From: Bacteroidales bacterium
GTDB taxonomy: Bacteria > Bacteroidota > Bacteroidia > Bacteroidales > UBA932
Direction of reading: 5' to 3'
DNA length: 53,513 nucleotides
Assembly (NCBI GenBank): GCA_012744435.1
Contig: JAAYCA010000063.1
Span: forward strand, 1-53,513
In this document: positions 32,533 to 42,432 of the stretch, in pieces
Numbering within the stretch: position 1 is the first letter of the stretch
Layout of the letters: every line of letters starts with the position of its first letter
Position numbers and translations under genes: made by a program
Notes under the pieces: model-generated
Told to the model about the DNA's origin: nothing
What the model saw: the letters and a program-made list of their open reading frames with translations, nothing else
Databases searched by the model: none

Positions 32533-34176
32533 CTATCTGTATTTCGCGAATTCTACGTCTTTCTGGGCCCGTTCGTAGAGGCGCTGATCCTTCTGGGAAA
32601 GGGCCTCCAGATGCGACTTGACTCCGGCTGCGTCGCCGCGGCGGGCGGCGATCACGGCGCGGACATACTCCGCGCGGCCGCAGAAGCAGGTGACCGCGGC
32701 CTCGGCCTCATCCAGCCGGCCGGCGAGCAGGTATGCAATGGCGCCGTTCACGCCTTTCGTACCCTTCAGCCGGTTCGCGGCAGCGGTATAATCCCCCTGC
32801 AGGAGCTCGACCAGCCCCAGATTTGCCTGCGCTTCGGACGTGTTGGCCTTGCGGAACAACTCCGCGGCCGCCTCGAGGTCGCCGCGCTGGAGCTCGACCA
32901 CGCCCTTGGCGTTCTGCACATCGGCATCCACGTCCCGGATGGCGTCGAAGTAGGCGATGGCGGCATCGGGCCGCGCATCGTCCAGCATCATGGCGCCCAG
33001 ATTGAACAGGGCCCGGTCGGAATGGAATTTCTGGACCGCGGTCTTGTAGATCTCGGCCTTGCGCTCGGCCTTGTCCACCACGGAAGCCACCCGCAGCAGA
33101 CCCTCCTCGTCAAGGACGTCAATGGCCTTGTCGGCCAGCTCGACCAGCTCTTCGTCCGTGAAGTTCCGGTAGTCCACTTCGGTGATGAAGCGGGCGCGGC
33201 GCAGCTCCGGGAAGACGTTTTTGTTGATCTCGGTATAGACCTGGGACATGTTGCGGATCTCGCTTTCGCGCACGGCCGGATCGCTGTACATCGACAGCAC
33301 GCGAAGGATGAGGTCCTTGTCCTGCAGGTCGGAATGCTCCACCGCCTCCTGGAAGCCCTCCCAGTCCTGGCCGATGCTGCGCACCTCCAGGTTGTCCGGG
33401 GCGGCCTCGCCCGTGACCTGTTTCCATGCCTTCTGGGCGGAAGCGGCACGCTGGTCGGAGAGCTTGGCGTTATACTCCTGCCCGCCTTCCGGCGAAGCGT
33501 AAGCGACGACCGAGGTACCCCGCACGGAGTAGCGCGGGTCGGATGCGATCTCGTCGAGGGCCGCCTGCAGCTCCTTGATGGACTCGGAACGGAGCTCGCT
33601 GCCCTTGATCACGGAGGAATTGTAGTCGTACATCACCTGTCCCTCGGTCTGCTCGTGGAGCACGGACTGGTAGTCGTCTTTCTTGTAGCTGTAATTGCCG
33701 TGGGCTTCGGCCAGCAGCTGCGTCAAGACGGTGCCGTCCGCAATCTTGATGGCCGGGATGACACTGGACTTGTCCTGGATGTGGGCGATGCCGCGCAGCT
33801 CCAGACGGGCCTGTCCGACTCCCTCTTCATAGTCGAAGGCGAACTGTTCGCGGACGACTCCGCCGGCACCCGGCACGACCTTGAAGTTGTCCATGACCTT
33901 CTCTCCCTGATAGATGAGGACCGGTCCGCGCTGCTCCTTGTCCCCATACACCAGCACGGGGAACACTTCCAGGACCGCCTTGGGATGGAAATAACCCGAC
34001 GGATAGGTGACGGTCAGGTCTACGGGGATCTTGTCGCCCACCAGGGTGAGGACTTCGGGCGTGCAGGAGAATTGGACATTCTCGGCCAGGGCCATCTGCT
34101 CGACGCGGGACTTGGAACAGGCGGCGGCAGCGACGGCTGCGGCACAGAGGAGGAGGATTTTGAGAGTTTTCTTCAT
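32533..34176 (-). CDS. Lipoprotein with OmpA-like and TPR regions
   Basis: The product is 547 residues with lipobox AAAACS (signal peptide about 20 residues). The N-terminal half has beta-rich segments. A region around residues 185-275 resembles an OmpA-like peptidoglycan-associated fold (ELQAALDEIASDPRYSVRG, VVAYASPEGGQEYNAKLSDQRAASAQ in two stretches). The C-terminal ~200 residues are Ala-rich helical repeats of TPR type. Probably an envelope scaffold in the periplasm. Comparable proteins are common in Bacteroidales and mostly uncharacterised. It is transcribed alone toward rpsL. Confidence 0.75.
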   Translation of the reverse strand: MKKTLKILLLCAAAVAAAACSKSRVEQMALAENVQFSCTPEVLTLVGDKIPVDLTVTYPSGYFHPKAVLEVFPVLVYGDKEQRGPVLIYQGEKVMDNFKVVPGAGGVVREQFAFDYEEGVGQARLELRGIAHIQDKSSVIPAIKIADGTVLTQLLAEAHGNYSYKKDDYQSVLHEQTEGQVMYDYNSSVIKGSELRSESIKELQAALDEIASDPRYSVRGTSVVAYASPEGGQEYNAKLSDQRAASAQKAWKQVTGEAAPDNLEVRSIGQDWEGFQEAVEHSDLQDKDLILRVLSMYSDPAVRESEIRNMSQVYTEINKNVFPELRRARFITEVDYRNFTDEELVELADKAIDVLDEEGLLRVASVVDKAERKAEIYKTAVQKFHSDRALFNLGAMMLDDARPDAAIAYFDAIRDVDADVQNAKGVVELQRGDLEAAAELFRKANTSEAQANLGLVELLQGDYTAAANRLKGTKGVNGAIAYLLAGRLDEAEAAVTCFCGRAEYVRAVIAARRGDAAGVKSHLEALSQKDQRLYERAQKDVEFAKYR

Positions 34177-34217
34177 CGATTGCTTGGGTTTTGCCTTGGA
34201 TGGCGGTGTTCAGATTA

Positions 34218-34225
34218 CAAATATA
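34218..34225 (-). promoter_or_regulatory. Promoter -7 box for the TPR lipoprotein gene
   Basis: TATATTTG on the minus strand, about 41 nt upstream of the ATG at 34176. No matching -33 is seen; the expected position lies inside the divergent promoter. Confidence 0.5.
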
Positions 34226-34237
34226 AAAAATAATCCG

Positions 34238-34245
34238 TAACTTTG
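34238..34245 (+). promoter_or_regulatory. Promoter -7 box for the sigma54-activator operon
   Basis: TAACTTTG, only 6 nt before the ATG at 34252, implying a leaderless or nearly leaderless message. It lies back to back with the TPR lipoprotein promoter. Confidence 0.55.
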
Positions 34246-34251
34246 CTTTCC

Positions 34252-35466
34252 ATGGAAATGCAAGAACTCCAAAGACTCAAAAATAAATTCGACATCATCG
34301 GGAATGACGCCGGGCTGAACCGTGCGCTGGAGACGGCCGTGGCCGTCGCGCCCACGGACCTGACGGTCCTGATCACGGGCGAGAGCGGCGTCGGCAAGGA
34401 AAACATCCCCCAGATCATCCATCAGTTCAGCCGCCGCCGGACAGGCAAGTATCTGGCCGTCAACTGCGGAGCCATCCCCGAAGGGACGATCAACGCCGAG
34501 CTGTTCGGCCACGAGAAAGGGGCCTTCACCGGTGCCATCGGCGAACGCAAGGGCTACTTCGAAGAAGCCGACGGCGGCACCCTCTTCCTCGACGAGATCG
34601 GCGAACTGCCCAAGGAAACCCAGGCGCTGCTGCTGCGGGTCCTGCAGAACGGGGAATTCATGAAAGTCGGTTCCTCCAAAGTGGAAAAGACGGACGTGCG
34701 CGTGATCGCGGCGACCAACGTCAACCTGTCCTACGCCGTGGCCACGGGCAAGTTCCGCGAGGACCTGTACTACCGCCTCACCGGCATCCAGATCCGCATG
34801 CCCGCCCTGCGCGAGCGCAACAAAGACGATATCTACCTGCTGTTCCGCAAGTTTACCTCCGATTTTTCGGAGCGTTACAACCTCTGCAAGGTCAACCTGA
34901 CCCACGACGCCATCTCCCTGCTCACCGCCTACCGCTGGCCCGGCAACATCCGCCAGCTGAAGAACATCGCGGAGACGGTCACGGCCCTCGAGTCACGGCC
35001 CGTCACCCCGACCTCCGAGCGCGTGGAGCTGGGACCCGCGGCCCTGATGCGCTACCTGCCGGACGAGAAGGATTCGATGCTCCCCGCCACGACGGGACCC
35101 GCGCCCGCCGGCGGCGGCATGTCCGACAGCGACAAGCAGATGATCATCAAGGCCATCCTCGACCTGAAGGGCGAGGTGGACCGGCTCAAGTCCGTCGTCG
35201 AGGCGGGCGGGGCTCCCGCAATGCCGGCCACCCTTCCGCACTACCTGGGCCCGCAGGAATCCGAACCGGAGGAGCAGTTGCCCGAGCCTGACACCACGTC
35301 CATCCCCGATGGCATCTCCATCCGCAAGGCGGGCGACGAGCTCATCGAGCGGAGCCTGGCCAAGCACGGCGGCAAGGTCAAGGCCGCCGCGGCGGAGCTG
35401 GGCATCTCCGAACGGACCATTTACCGCAAGCTGGCGGAATGGAAAGAAAAAGGAAAGAAAATATGA
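34252..35466 (+). CDS. Sigma54-interacting AAA+ transcriptional activator
   Basis: The product is 404 residues. The AAA+ domain covers ~15-245 with Walker A GESGVGKE, the sigma54-contacting GAFTGA loop (ELFGHEKGAFTGAIGER), Walker B GGTLFLDEIGE and the R-finger region LRERNKDDI. The last ~45 residues form a Fis-type helix-turn-helix (AKHGGKVKAAAAELGISERT). There is no receiver, GAF or PAS sensor domain at the N-terminus, so activity is not controlled by direct phosphorylation. It is translationally coupled to lptE (ATGA). Confidence 0.92.
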   Translation: MEMQELQRLKNKFDIIGNDAGLNRALETAVAVAPTDLTVLITGESGVGKENIPQIIHQFSRRRTGKYLAVNCGAIPEGTINAELFGHEKGAFTGAIGERKGYFEEADGGTLFLDEIGELPKETQALLLRVLQNGEFMKVGSSKVEKTDVRVIAATNVNLSYAVATGKFREDLYYRLTGIQIRMPALRERNKDDIYLLFRKFTSDFSERYNLCKVNLTHDAISLLTAYRWPGNIRQLKNIAETVTALESRPVTPTSERVELGPAALMRYLPDEKDSMLPATTGPAPAGGGMSDSDKQMIIKAILDLKGEVDRLKSVVEAGGAPAMPATLPHYLGPQESEPEEQLPEPDTTSIPDGISIRKAGDELIERSLAKHGGKVKAAAAELGISERTIYRKLAEWKEKGKKI

Positions 35467-35972
35467 CACGCCCCGCACGCATCCTGACGATCCTCCTGTC
35501 CGCACTGATCCTCAGCGCATGCGGCATCTATTCCTTCTCCGGCACCTCCATCCAGAACGATGTCAACACCATCAACATCGACTACTTCGAGTACAAGGCG
35601 CAGCGGGTCAACCCCTCGCTGAGCAACGATCTGACCGAGGCGCTCCGGACCCGCTTCCGCCGCATGACCCGCCTGGAGCAGGTCGAGCAGGACGGCGACC
35701 TGGAGATCTCCGGCGAGGTCACGGGCTACAGCGTAGCCCCCGCCGCGGTGACCGCCAATGAAATAGCGGCACGCAACCGTCTCACCATCACGGTCAATGT
35801 CAGCTTCATCAACCGGAAGTACCCCGAAGACGACTTCAGCGACAAGAGTTTCTCGGCTTACTCGGAATATGACTCCACCAACTCCCTGGACGCGGTCGAA
35901 TCCACACTCTGCACCGAGATCATCGACAAGCTTATCGAAGACATTTTCAACGCCACCGTAGCCCAATGGTAA
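35463..35972 (+). CDS. lptE: LPS-assembly lipoprotein LptE
   Basis: The product is 169 residues with lipobox LSACG. The domain after it (YSFSGTSIQNDVNTINIDYF, LRTRFRRMTRLEQVEQDGDL, ITVNVSFINRKYPEDDFSD) matches Bacteroidota LptE, which plugs LptD in the outer membrane. The start overlaps the activator stop and its 3' end overlaps the next gene by 7 nt. Confidence 0.88.
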   Translation: MTRPARILTILLSALILSACGIYSFSGTSIQNDVNTINIDYFEYKAQRVNPSLSNDLTEALRTRFRRMTRLEQVEQDGDLEISGEVTGYSVAPAAVTANEIAARNRLTITVNVSFINRKYPEDDFSDKSFSAYSEYDSTNSLDAVESTLCTEIIDKLIEDIFNATVAQW

Positions 35973-36550
35973 ATCCGATCGACATCCACACCCTCACCCT
36001 GGAGGAACTCTCCGGCGTGATCTCGCTTTATCCCTGGTATGGCGGCGCGCGCATGGAGCTCTGCCGCCGCATGTCCGAACTCGGCGCCCTGTCGGAGTCG
36101 CAGATCTCCGAGACCGGCCTGCACCTCGGCGACCGCGGCATCCTTTCCGAGCTGCTGCATGCCGACCGCGCCGTGGACTGCTCCGACAAAGACGTCCGGG
36201 AACTCATGCAGGCCTTCATCCCCGACGAACCGGCTGCCCGGGCCTCCCGCAAGGTCTATGTGGTGGGCGGGGACTACTTCTCCCAGGATCAGTACGAAGA
36301 CGTCCGCAGCGACGGCGACGGCATCTTCTCCAAGTTTGCGGCCAAGGCCCGCGAGGAGGGCTACACCGAAGAGGAAGCGCCCGAGACCGGCAAGGAACGG
36401 TTCTGCACCGAGACCCTCGCCGGGATCTATCTCGAGCAGGGCTTTCCGCAGGAAGCGATTGACATTTATTCGCGTCTAAGTTTGCGATATCCGGAAAAAA
36501 GTGTTTACTTTGCAGCCCTTATCGAGGAAATAAATAAAAAAGATAATTGA
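35966..36550 (+). CDS. TPR-like protein between lptE and secG
   Basis: The product is 194 residues, acidic and without a signal peptide. It is mostly helical; the C-terminal TLAGIYLEQGFPQEAIDIYS is a TPR-like hairpin, and the N-terminal part has SLYPWYGGARMEL. Its function is unknown. Genes of this type lie between lptE and secG in other Bacteroidales. The 3' end carries a possible internal promoter for secG. Confidence 0.75.
   Translation: MVNPIDIHTLTLEELSGVISLYPWYGGARMELCRRMSELGALSESQISETGLHLGDRGILSELLHADRAVDCSDKDVRELMQAFIPDEPAARASRKVYVVGGDYFSQDQYEDVRSDGDGIFSKFAAKAREEGYTEEEAPETGKERFCTETLAGIYLEQGFPQEAIDIYSRLSLRYPEKSVYFAALIEEINKKDN
36481..36512 (+). promoter_or_regulatory. Possible internal promoter for secG
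   Basis: -33 TTTG (36481-36484), 20-bp spacer, -7-like TTACTTTG (36505-36512) followed by CAGCCC. It lies inside the preceding gene, about 40 nt before the secG ATG. Confidence 0.5.
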
Positions 36551-36552
36551 TT

Positions 36553-36888
36553 ATGAATACACTTTTTGTGATTTTGACCGTGCTGATCGTCCTGGCAGCC
36601 TTCCTGCTCATCATCGTGGTGCTCCTGCAGAACGGCAAGGGTGAGGGGATGGCCAGCAACTTCGTGGCCGGCAACCAGACCTTCGGTGTCCGTCAGACCG
36701 CCGACATCCTGGAGAAGATCACCTGGGGCCTCGTGGCGTTCATCCTCGTCGTCGCCATCATCTCCTCTTTCACCACCGGCACCAACGGCACCGCCATCGA
36801 CGTGACCGACCAGATCGAAAACGTCGCCACCGACGCCCAGCCGTCCTTCCCGACCGCTCCGATCCAGCAGGACGCTCCGACGGAGTAA
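36553..36888 (+). CDS. secG: Preprotein translocase subunit SecG
   Basis: Small partner of SecY. The product is 111 residues: first membrane helix at MNTLFVILTVLIVLAAFLLI, then VLLQNGKGEGMASNFVAGNQ, then a second helix around ITWGLVAFILVVAIIS. A low-complexity C-terminal tail follows. It lies at the end of the lptE operon and is followed by a strong terminator. Confidence 0.93.
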   Translation: MNTLFVILTVLIVLAAFLLIIVVLLQNGKGEGMASNFVAGNQTFGVRQTADILEKITWGLVAFILVVAIISSFTTGTNGTAIDVTDQIENVATDAQPSFPTAPIQQDAPTE

Positions 36889-36907
36889 GGTATTTAACGT
36901 CAAATAA

Positions 36908-36939
36908 GAATCCGGGTGCAGCAATCTGCACCCGGATTC
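36908..36939. terminator. Bidirectional terminator, secG/clpB
   Basis: A perfect 14-bp stem (GAATCCGGGTGCAG and complement) with a CAAT loop, flanked by T-rich sequence on both strands. It lies between convergent secG and clpB. Confidence 0.9.
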
Positions 36940-36942
36940 TTT

Positions 36943-38994
<2,052 letters not shown>

Positions 38995-39037
38995 AATCCT
39001 AATTGTCAGCCCTCCAGTGGGCCGTCCGTCAAGTGCT

Positions 39038-39045
39038 CAAATCTT
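39038..39045 (-). promoter_or_regulatory. Possible clpB -7 box
   Basis: AAGATTTG on the minus strand, one mismatch from TAnnTTTG, about 43 nt upstream of the clpB ATG. The inverted repeat at 39052-39066 would lie just upstream of it, between the -7 and -33 positions. Confidence 0.35.
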
Positions 39046-39051
39046 GCGCCA

Positions 39052-39066
39052 CTGACAATTTGTCAG
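39052..39066. promoter_or_regulatory. Inverted repeat CTGACA-ATT-TGTCAG, candidate operator
   Basis: Perfect 6-bp dyad with a 3-nt spacer, located between the divergent clpB and ACP-operon promoters. A third half-site TGTCAG is at 39004-39009. The factor binding it is unknown; it is not a CIRCE element. Confidence 0.55.
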
Positions 39067-39075
39067 CGAGAAACA

Positions 39076-39107
39076 TTTGCAATATCGGGACCGGCTTGCT
39101 ATCTTTG
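39076..39107 (+). promoter_or_regulatory. Promoter of the ACP-KS-KR operon
   Basis: -33 TTTG (39076-39079), 20-bp spacer, -7 TATCTTTG (39100-39107), a full consensus match. It lies 26 nt before the ACP start. Confidence 0.85.
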
Positions 39108-39133
39108 CATTTCTACAAAATACGATTGAGCCC

Positions 39134-39502
39134 ATGCAAGACATTGAGAAGAAATTGATGGAAAAACTCGTCCCGATCCTGGGACTGGACTCTGTCAATG
39201 ATATCCGGCCGGAAAGCGCCCTGGTGCGCGACCTCGGAGCGGAAAGCATTGATTTCGTCGAGATTCTCTACATGATCGAGAACGAATTCGGCGTCAAGAT
39301 CAAGATTTCGGAAATCACCATGAACGACTACGGCGCCGACGGCTTCCCCGAGGACGGACGGCTCACGCCCGCGCTGGCAGAAAAACTCAACGAAGACTTC
39401 GGCTCCGACCAGTTCAAGGAAGGGCAGACCACCGCGGACATTTTCCAGATCTTCACGGTCCGCAACCTCGCGAAAGTCATCCTGAAAAAGACCGGCGAAT
39501 AA
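39134..39502 (+). CDS. Acyl carrier protein, long form
   Basis: The product is 122 residues, longer than the ~80 of AcpP. The phosphopantetheine site is the serine in DLGAESIDFVEILYMIENEF (~residue 40). An extra ~40 residues lie between helix II and the last helix (NDYGADGFPEDGRL through IFTVRNLAKVIL). It is the first gene of a five-enzyme type II operon and presumably carries that pathway's acyl intermediates. The start MQDIEKKLMEKL is chosen because the promoter lies just upstream; an earlier ATG would fall within the promoter. Confidence 0.88.
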   Translation: MQDIEKKLMEKLVPILGLDSVNDIRPESALVRDLGAESIDFVEILYMIENEFGVKIKISEITMNDYGADGFPEDGRLTPALAEKLNEDFGSDQFKEGQTTADIFQIFTVRNLAKVILKKTGE

Positions 39503-39505
39503 CCC

Positions 39506-39976
39506 ATGCGCTTCTACCAGGTCGATAAAGTGACGGAACTCTGCCCCGGCAAATATGTCGAGGGCGTGAAGTGCGTGTCGCTGGACAACGACATCTTCGA
39601 CGAGCACTTCCCCGGCTGTCCGATCTTCCCGGGGACCCTCATCATCGAGGGCCTGGCGCAACTGTCCGGAATGTTCCTGGAGTGGTGCCGCAAGGACATG
39701 GGCTGCGCCCCCAGGCGGGCGGCCCTGTCGCTGGTCCAGAAGCTCAAGTTCCGCGACATGGTCACGCCCGGCGACCGCCTCGTGTACCGCTCGGAGGTCA
39801 AATGCCTGTATCCCGACGAATACGGCGCGGTGAAGGTCACGGCCCTTCGCGACGGGCGCGTGTGCGCCGAGGGCGAACTCCTTTTCACCTTCCTGGACAT
39901 CCTGGACGACGGGATGCAGGAGGTGTCCGACGCGCTGATGCGTTTCGCAACCCGAGAGGCCAGGATCATCCGATGA
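39506..39976 (+). CDS. 3-hydroxyacyl-ACP dehydratase (FabZ/FabA hot-dog family)
   Basis: The product is 156 residues. The hot-dog signature FDEHFPGCPIFPGTLIIEGL contains the catalytic His and, a turn later, the Glu. FabZ usually has EAxAQ; here the run is EGLAQ. It would dehydrate 3-hydroxyacyl-ACP to trans-2-enoyl-ACP. The gene starts 3 nt after the ACP stop and overlaps the next gene by 4 nt. Placement in the operon suggests a pathway-specific enzyme rather than the housekeeping FabZ. Confidence 0.85.
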   Translation: MRFYQVDKVTELCPGKYVEGVKCVSLDNDIFDEHFPGCPIFPGTLIIEGLAQLSGMFLEWCRKDMGCAPRRAALSLVQKLKFRDMVTPGDRLVYRSEVKCLYPDEYGAVKVTALRDGRVCAEGELLFTFLDILDDGMQEVSDALMRFATREARIIR

Positions 39977-40530
39977 AGACCGTCTATCTCCGTTATTCCT
40001 CCGAAGAAGAAATCCCGGCCGGCCCCTGCATCCGCAAGCGAAAACTTGTCAAGTACTACACCCGGGAGACGCTCGCCGCCGTGCTCGCCGCCGCGACTTT
40101 GCTGGACGGTGAGAGCATCCCGGCGCAGACCCCCTTCTACTATGCCTCCGCGGATGTGGAGAATTTCGACTGTTTCCGCGAGGTGTTCGAGAAGTTCTCC
40201 GGCGCCGGGATCCGGGGCTTCGACGCGGAGCGCTACCTGGCGTTCGCCCCGCCCACCTCGCAGTTCAAGATCATGCGCAACATGGTCCCCTGCTTCGTGT
40301 CCATCGAAAACGCCCTGACGGGCGACAACAACGTCATCGTGGACTCCGCCTCCGCCCTGCTGTACGCCGCGCTCACGGCACCCTCTCCGGGGCGGGTGCT
40401 GCTCGGTGCCGGCTTCCTGCATGCCGACGATTCGGTCGAAGTCGGATTTGCCCTGGCGGAGCCCGGCGAATTCGCCGGTCACCCACTGCTCGGCACCGAC
40501 GCTCCGGCGATAGAGATCTTCAAAGCGTGA
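39973..40530 (+). CDS. Short ketosynthase-like protein (possible chain-length-factor type)
   Basis: The product is 185 residues with no full ketosynthase triad. The C-terminal half (PTSQFKIMRNMVPCFVSIEN, then VIVDSASALLYAALTAPSPG) resembles the small beta-ketoacyl-synthase-like family that accompanies true ketosynthases in aryl polyene clusters, where it acts as a chain-length-factor-like partner. I infer a non-catalytic partner for the adjacent ketosynthase. The assignment rests on pattern and position and is tentative. It starts within the dehydratase stop (ATGA) and ends 4 nt before the ketosynthase. Confidence 0.55.
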   Translation: MKTVYLRYSSEEEIPAGPCIRKRKLVKYYTRETLAAVLAAATLLDGESIPAQTPFYYASADVENFDCFREVFEKFSGAGIRGFDAERYLAFAPPTSQFKIMRNMVPCFVSIENALTGDNNVIVDSASALLYAALTAPSPGRVLLGAGFLHADDSVEVGFALAEPGEFAGHPLLGTDAPAIEIFKA

Positions 40531-40534
40531 TGCC

Positions 40535-41743
40535 ATGGCTGTCGTGATCACCGGATTTGGCGCCCGGAGCCCCCTGGGTTGCAGTTACGAGGAGAGCCTG
40601 GACACCCTCCGTGCGGGAACGCCCTGCGTCGGCGACATCCGGAATATTGACACGCGGGGCTACCAGTATACTGCCGCCGGCGAAATCCGCCGGGACGGAG
40701 AAGTCGTCCGCACCCCGCGAGGGGTGGACCGCAAGACGTTCTTCCTCGACCAAGCCCTGGAGGAGCTCTCCGCCAAGACCGGATTCACCCGGCGCTACCG
40801 TCCCGATGAGCTGATGCTCAACATCGGCAGCGGCGTGGATTATTTCGATATCGAATCCTATTTCGATTCGGGCGCCTCTTTCCCGGACGGGATTCTCCGT
40901 GACGGGTCCTACCACCAGTTGGCCGCCGACATGCGCCCGCTTGCCGCCAAATGGCATTTCGATGCCGGCTGCCATCTCTTTGCCTCCGCCTGCACGGCCT
41001 CCGCACAGGCCATCGGCCTGTCCTGGCGCCTGCTTCGCCGCGGTCTGGCCGGGGCTGTCGTGAGCGGAGGGGCCGACTCGATGATCTCGCACCCGGCCTT
41101 CCTCGGATTCTCCGTGCTCGGGGCCCTGTCGGCCAGCAGCGAACCTGCTCCCGTCAAATGCCGTCCCTGCGACCTGCACAGCAGCGGAACGGTCCTCGGA
41201 GAGGCTTCCGTGGCCATGATGATGGAAGATTCCGCCCGCGTGGGCGACGGGCAGGAAATCCTTGCGGAAATGGTCGGCTACGGCTGTTCGATGGACGCCT
41301 GGTCGGTCACGGATCCGGAACCCTCCGGCGCCGCGGCAGCGGAAGCCGTCCGGGCCGCACTCGACGAGGCCGGCATCACGCCGGAGCAGATCGACTGCAT
41401 TCACCTCCACGGCACCGGCACCGTCAAATGCGCCCCGGCCGAGTACAACGGCCTGCACCGCATCTTCGGCGACCGCCTCAAGGACATTCCGGCCTATTCG
41501 ATGAAAGGACAGGTCGGCCATATGATCGGCTCCTGCACCGCCGTCGAGATGCTCGGGGTCGTGTATTCCCTGCAGCACCAGGCCGTACTCCCGACACTCA
41601 ACTTCCGGACGCCGCACCCGGATGCCCCGTTCCGCATGGTCCGCGACACGCCGCTGCACCTGCCTGTCCGATATATCCTGAAAATGAATTCCGCCTTCGG
41701 CGGCCACAACACAGCATTGATTTTCAAGAAATGGGAAAGATAG
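40535..41743 (+). CDS. Beta-ketoacyl-ACP synthase (FabF-like)
   Basis: Condensing enzyme extending acyl-ACP with malonyl-ACP. The product is 402 residues in the thiolase fold. The triad is complete: Cys in FASACTASAQAIG (~residue 155), His in IHLHGTGTVKCAPAEY (~291) and His in GQVGHMIGSCTAVEML (~329). The last motif lacks the usual GAAG, so it diverges from housekeeping FabF. The C-terminal FGGHNTALIF is typical. It overlaps the ketoreductase gene by 13 nt. Confidence 0.9.
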   Translation: MAVVITGFGARSPLGCSYEESLDTLRAGTPCVGDIRNIDTRGYQYTAAGEIRRDGEVVRTPRGVDRKTFFLDQALEELSAKTGFTRRYRPDELMLNIGSGVDYFDIESYFDSGASFPDGILRDGSYHQLAADMRPLAAKWHFDAGCHLFASACTASAQAIGLSWRLLRRGLAGAVVSGGADSMISHPAFLGFSVLGALSASSEPAPVKCRPCDLHSSGTVLGEASVAMMMEDSARVGDGQEILAEMVGYGCSMDAWSVTDPEPSGAAAAEAVRAALDEAGITPEQIDCIHLHGTGTVKCAPAEYNGLHRIFGDRLKDIPAYSMKGQVGHMIGSCTAVEMLGVVYSLQHQAVLPTLNFRTPHPDAPFRMVRDTPLHLPVRYILKMNSAFGGHNTALIFKKWER

Positions 41744-42432
41744 TCATCACCGGAGCCAGCTCCGACATCGGACTCGCCATCGCCCGCCGCCTGTCCGGCG
41801 CCGGCAAGCCGCTCCTGCTCCAATGCCGCAGCCAGGCGGACCGCCTCACCGGCATGGATGCGGAAGTGGTACGGGCCGATTTCGCCGAACGCGAAGACCT
41901 GGGCCGCTTCATCGAAAAGCTGCAGGACGTCGAGATCCTCGTCAATGCCGCAGCCGACACGCAGACCGGTCTGCTGCCGCAACTCGACGAGGCGGACATC
42001 GACCGGATGCTGGCCGTCAACATCACCGCTACGACCCTGCTCTGCAAGGCGGTGATCCCGCAGATGTGCCTGCGGCGTCAAGGTGTCATCGTGAACCTGT
42101 CTTCCGTCACGGCCAGCCGGGTGTACCGGGGCCAGTCCGTCTATGGCGGCACCAAGGCCTACATCGAGACCTTCAGCCGCGGCATCGCCACGGAATACGC
42201 CAAGAAGGGCATCCGCTGCAACTGCGTCGCGCCCGGCAGCATCGAAAGCGGGTCGCTGCAGAAACTCATCATCTCGACGGGCAGCGACATCGTACGCGAC
42301 GTCAACGCCAGCGCAAAATTCGGCACTCCGGAGGACGTCGCCGCCGCCGTCGCCTTCCTTTGCTCCGGGGAGAGCCGCTACATCAACGGCGCCGTCCTGC
42401 ACGTGGACGGCGGATACTGGCTGGGGTTATGA
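41731..42432 (+). CDS. 3-oxoacyl-ACP reductase (FabG-like SDR)
   Basis: NADPH-dependent reduction of 3-oxoacyl-ACP. The product is 233 residues with the Rossmann motif TGASSDIG, the NAA-type segment VNAAADT, catalytic Ser in VNLSSVTAS and the YGGTKAYIETF motif (Tyr-x3-Lys). The start is at 41731 inside the end of the ketosynthase gene. The longer upstream reading in this frame is a shadow. Confidence 0.9.
   Translation: MGKIVITGASSDIGLAIARRLSGAGKPLLLQCRSQADRLTGMDAEVVRADFAEREDLGRFIEKLQDVEILVNAAADTQTGLLPQLDEADIDRMLAVNITATTLLCKAVIPQMCLRRQGVIVNLSSVTASRVYRGQSVYGGTKAYIETFSRGIATEYAKKGIRCNCVAPGSIESGSLQKLIISTGSDIVRDVNASAKFGTPEDVAAAVAFLCSGESRYINGAVLHVDGGYWLGL

Noticed and set aside
39052..39066. CIRCE (HrcA) element upstream of clpB
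   Set aside because: The dyad sequence and 3-nt spacer do not match the CIRCE consensus with its 9-nt spacer.
40951..41730. Upstream extension of the ketoreductase frame across the ketosynthase gene
   Set aside because: The extension is out-of-frame reading of the ketosynthase; the SDR fold begins only at 41731.
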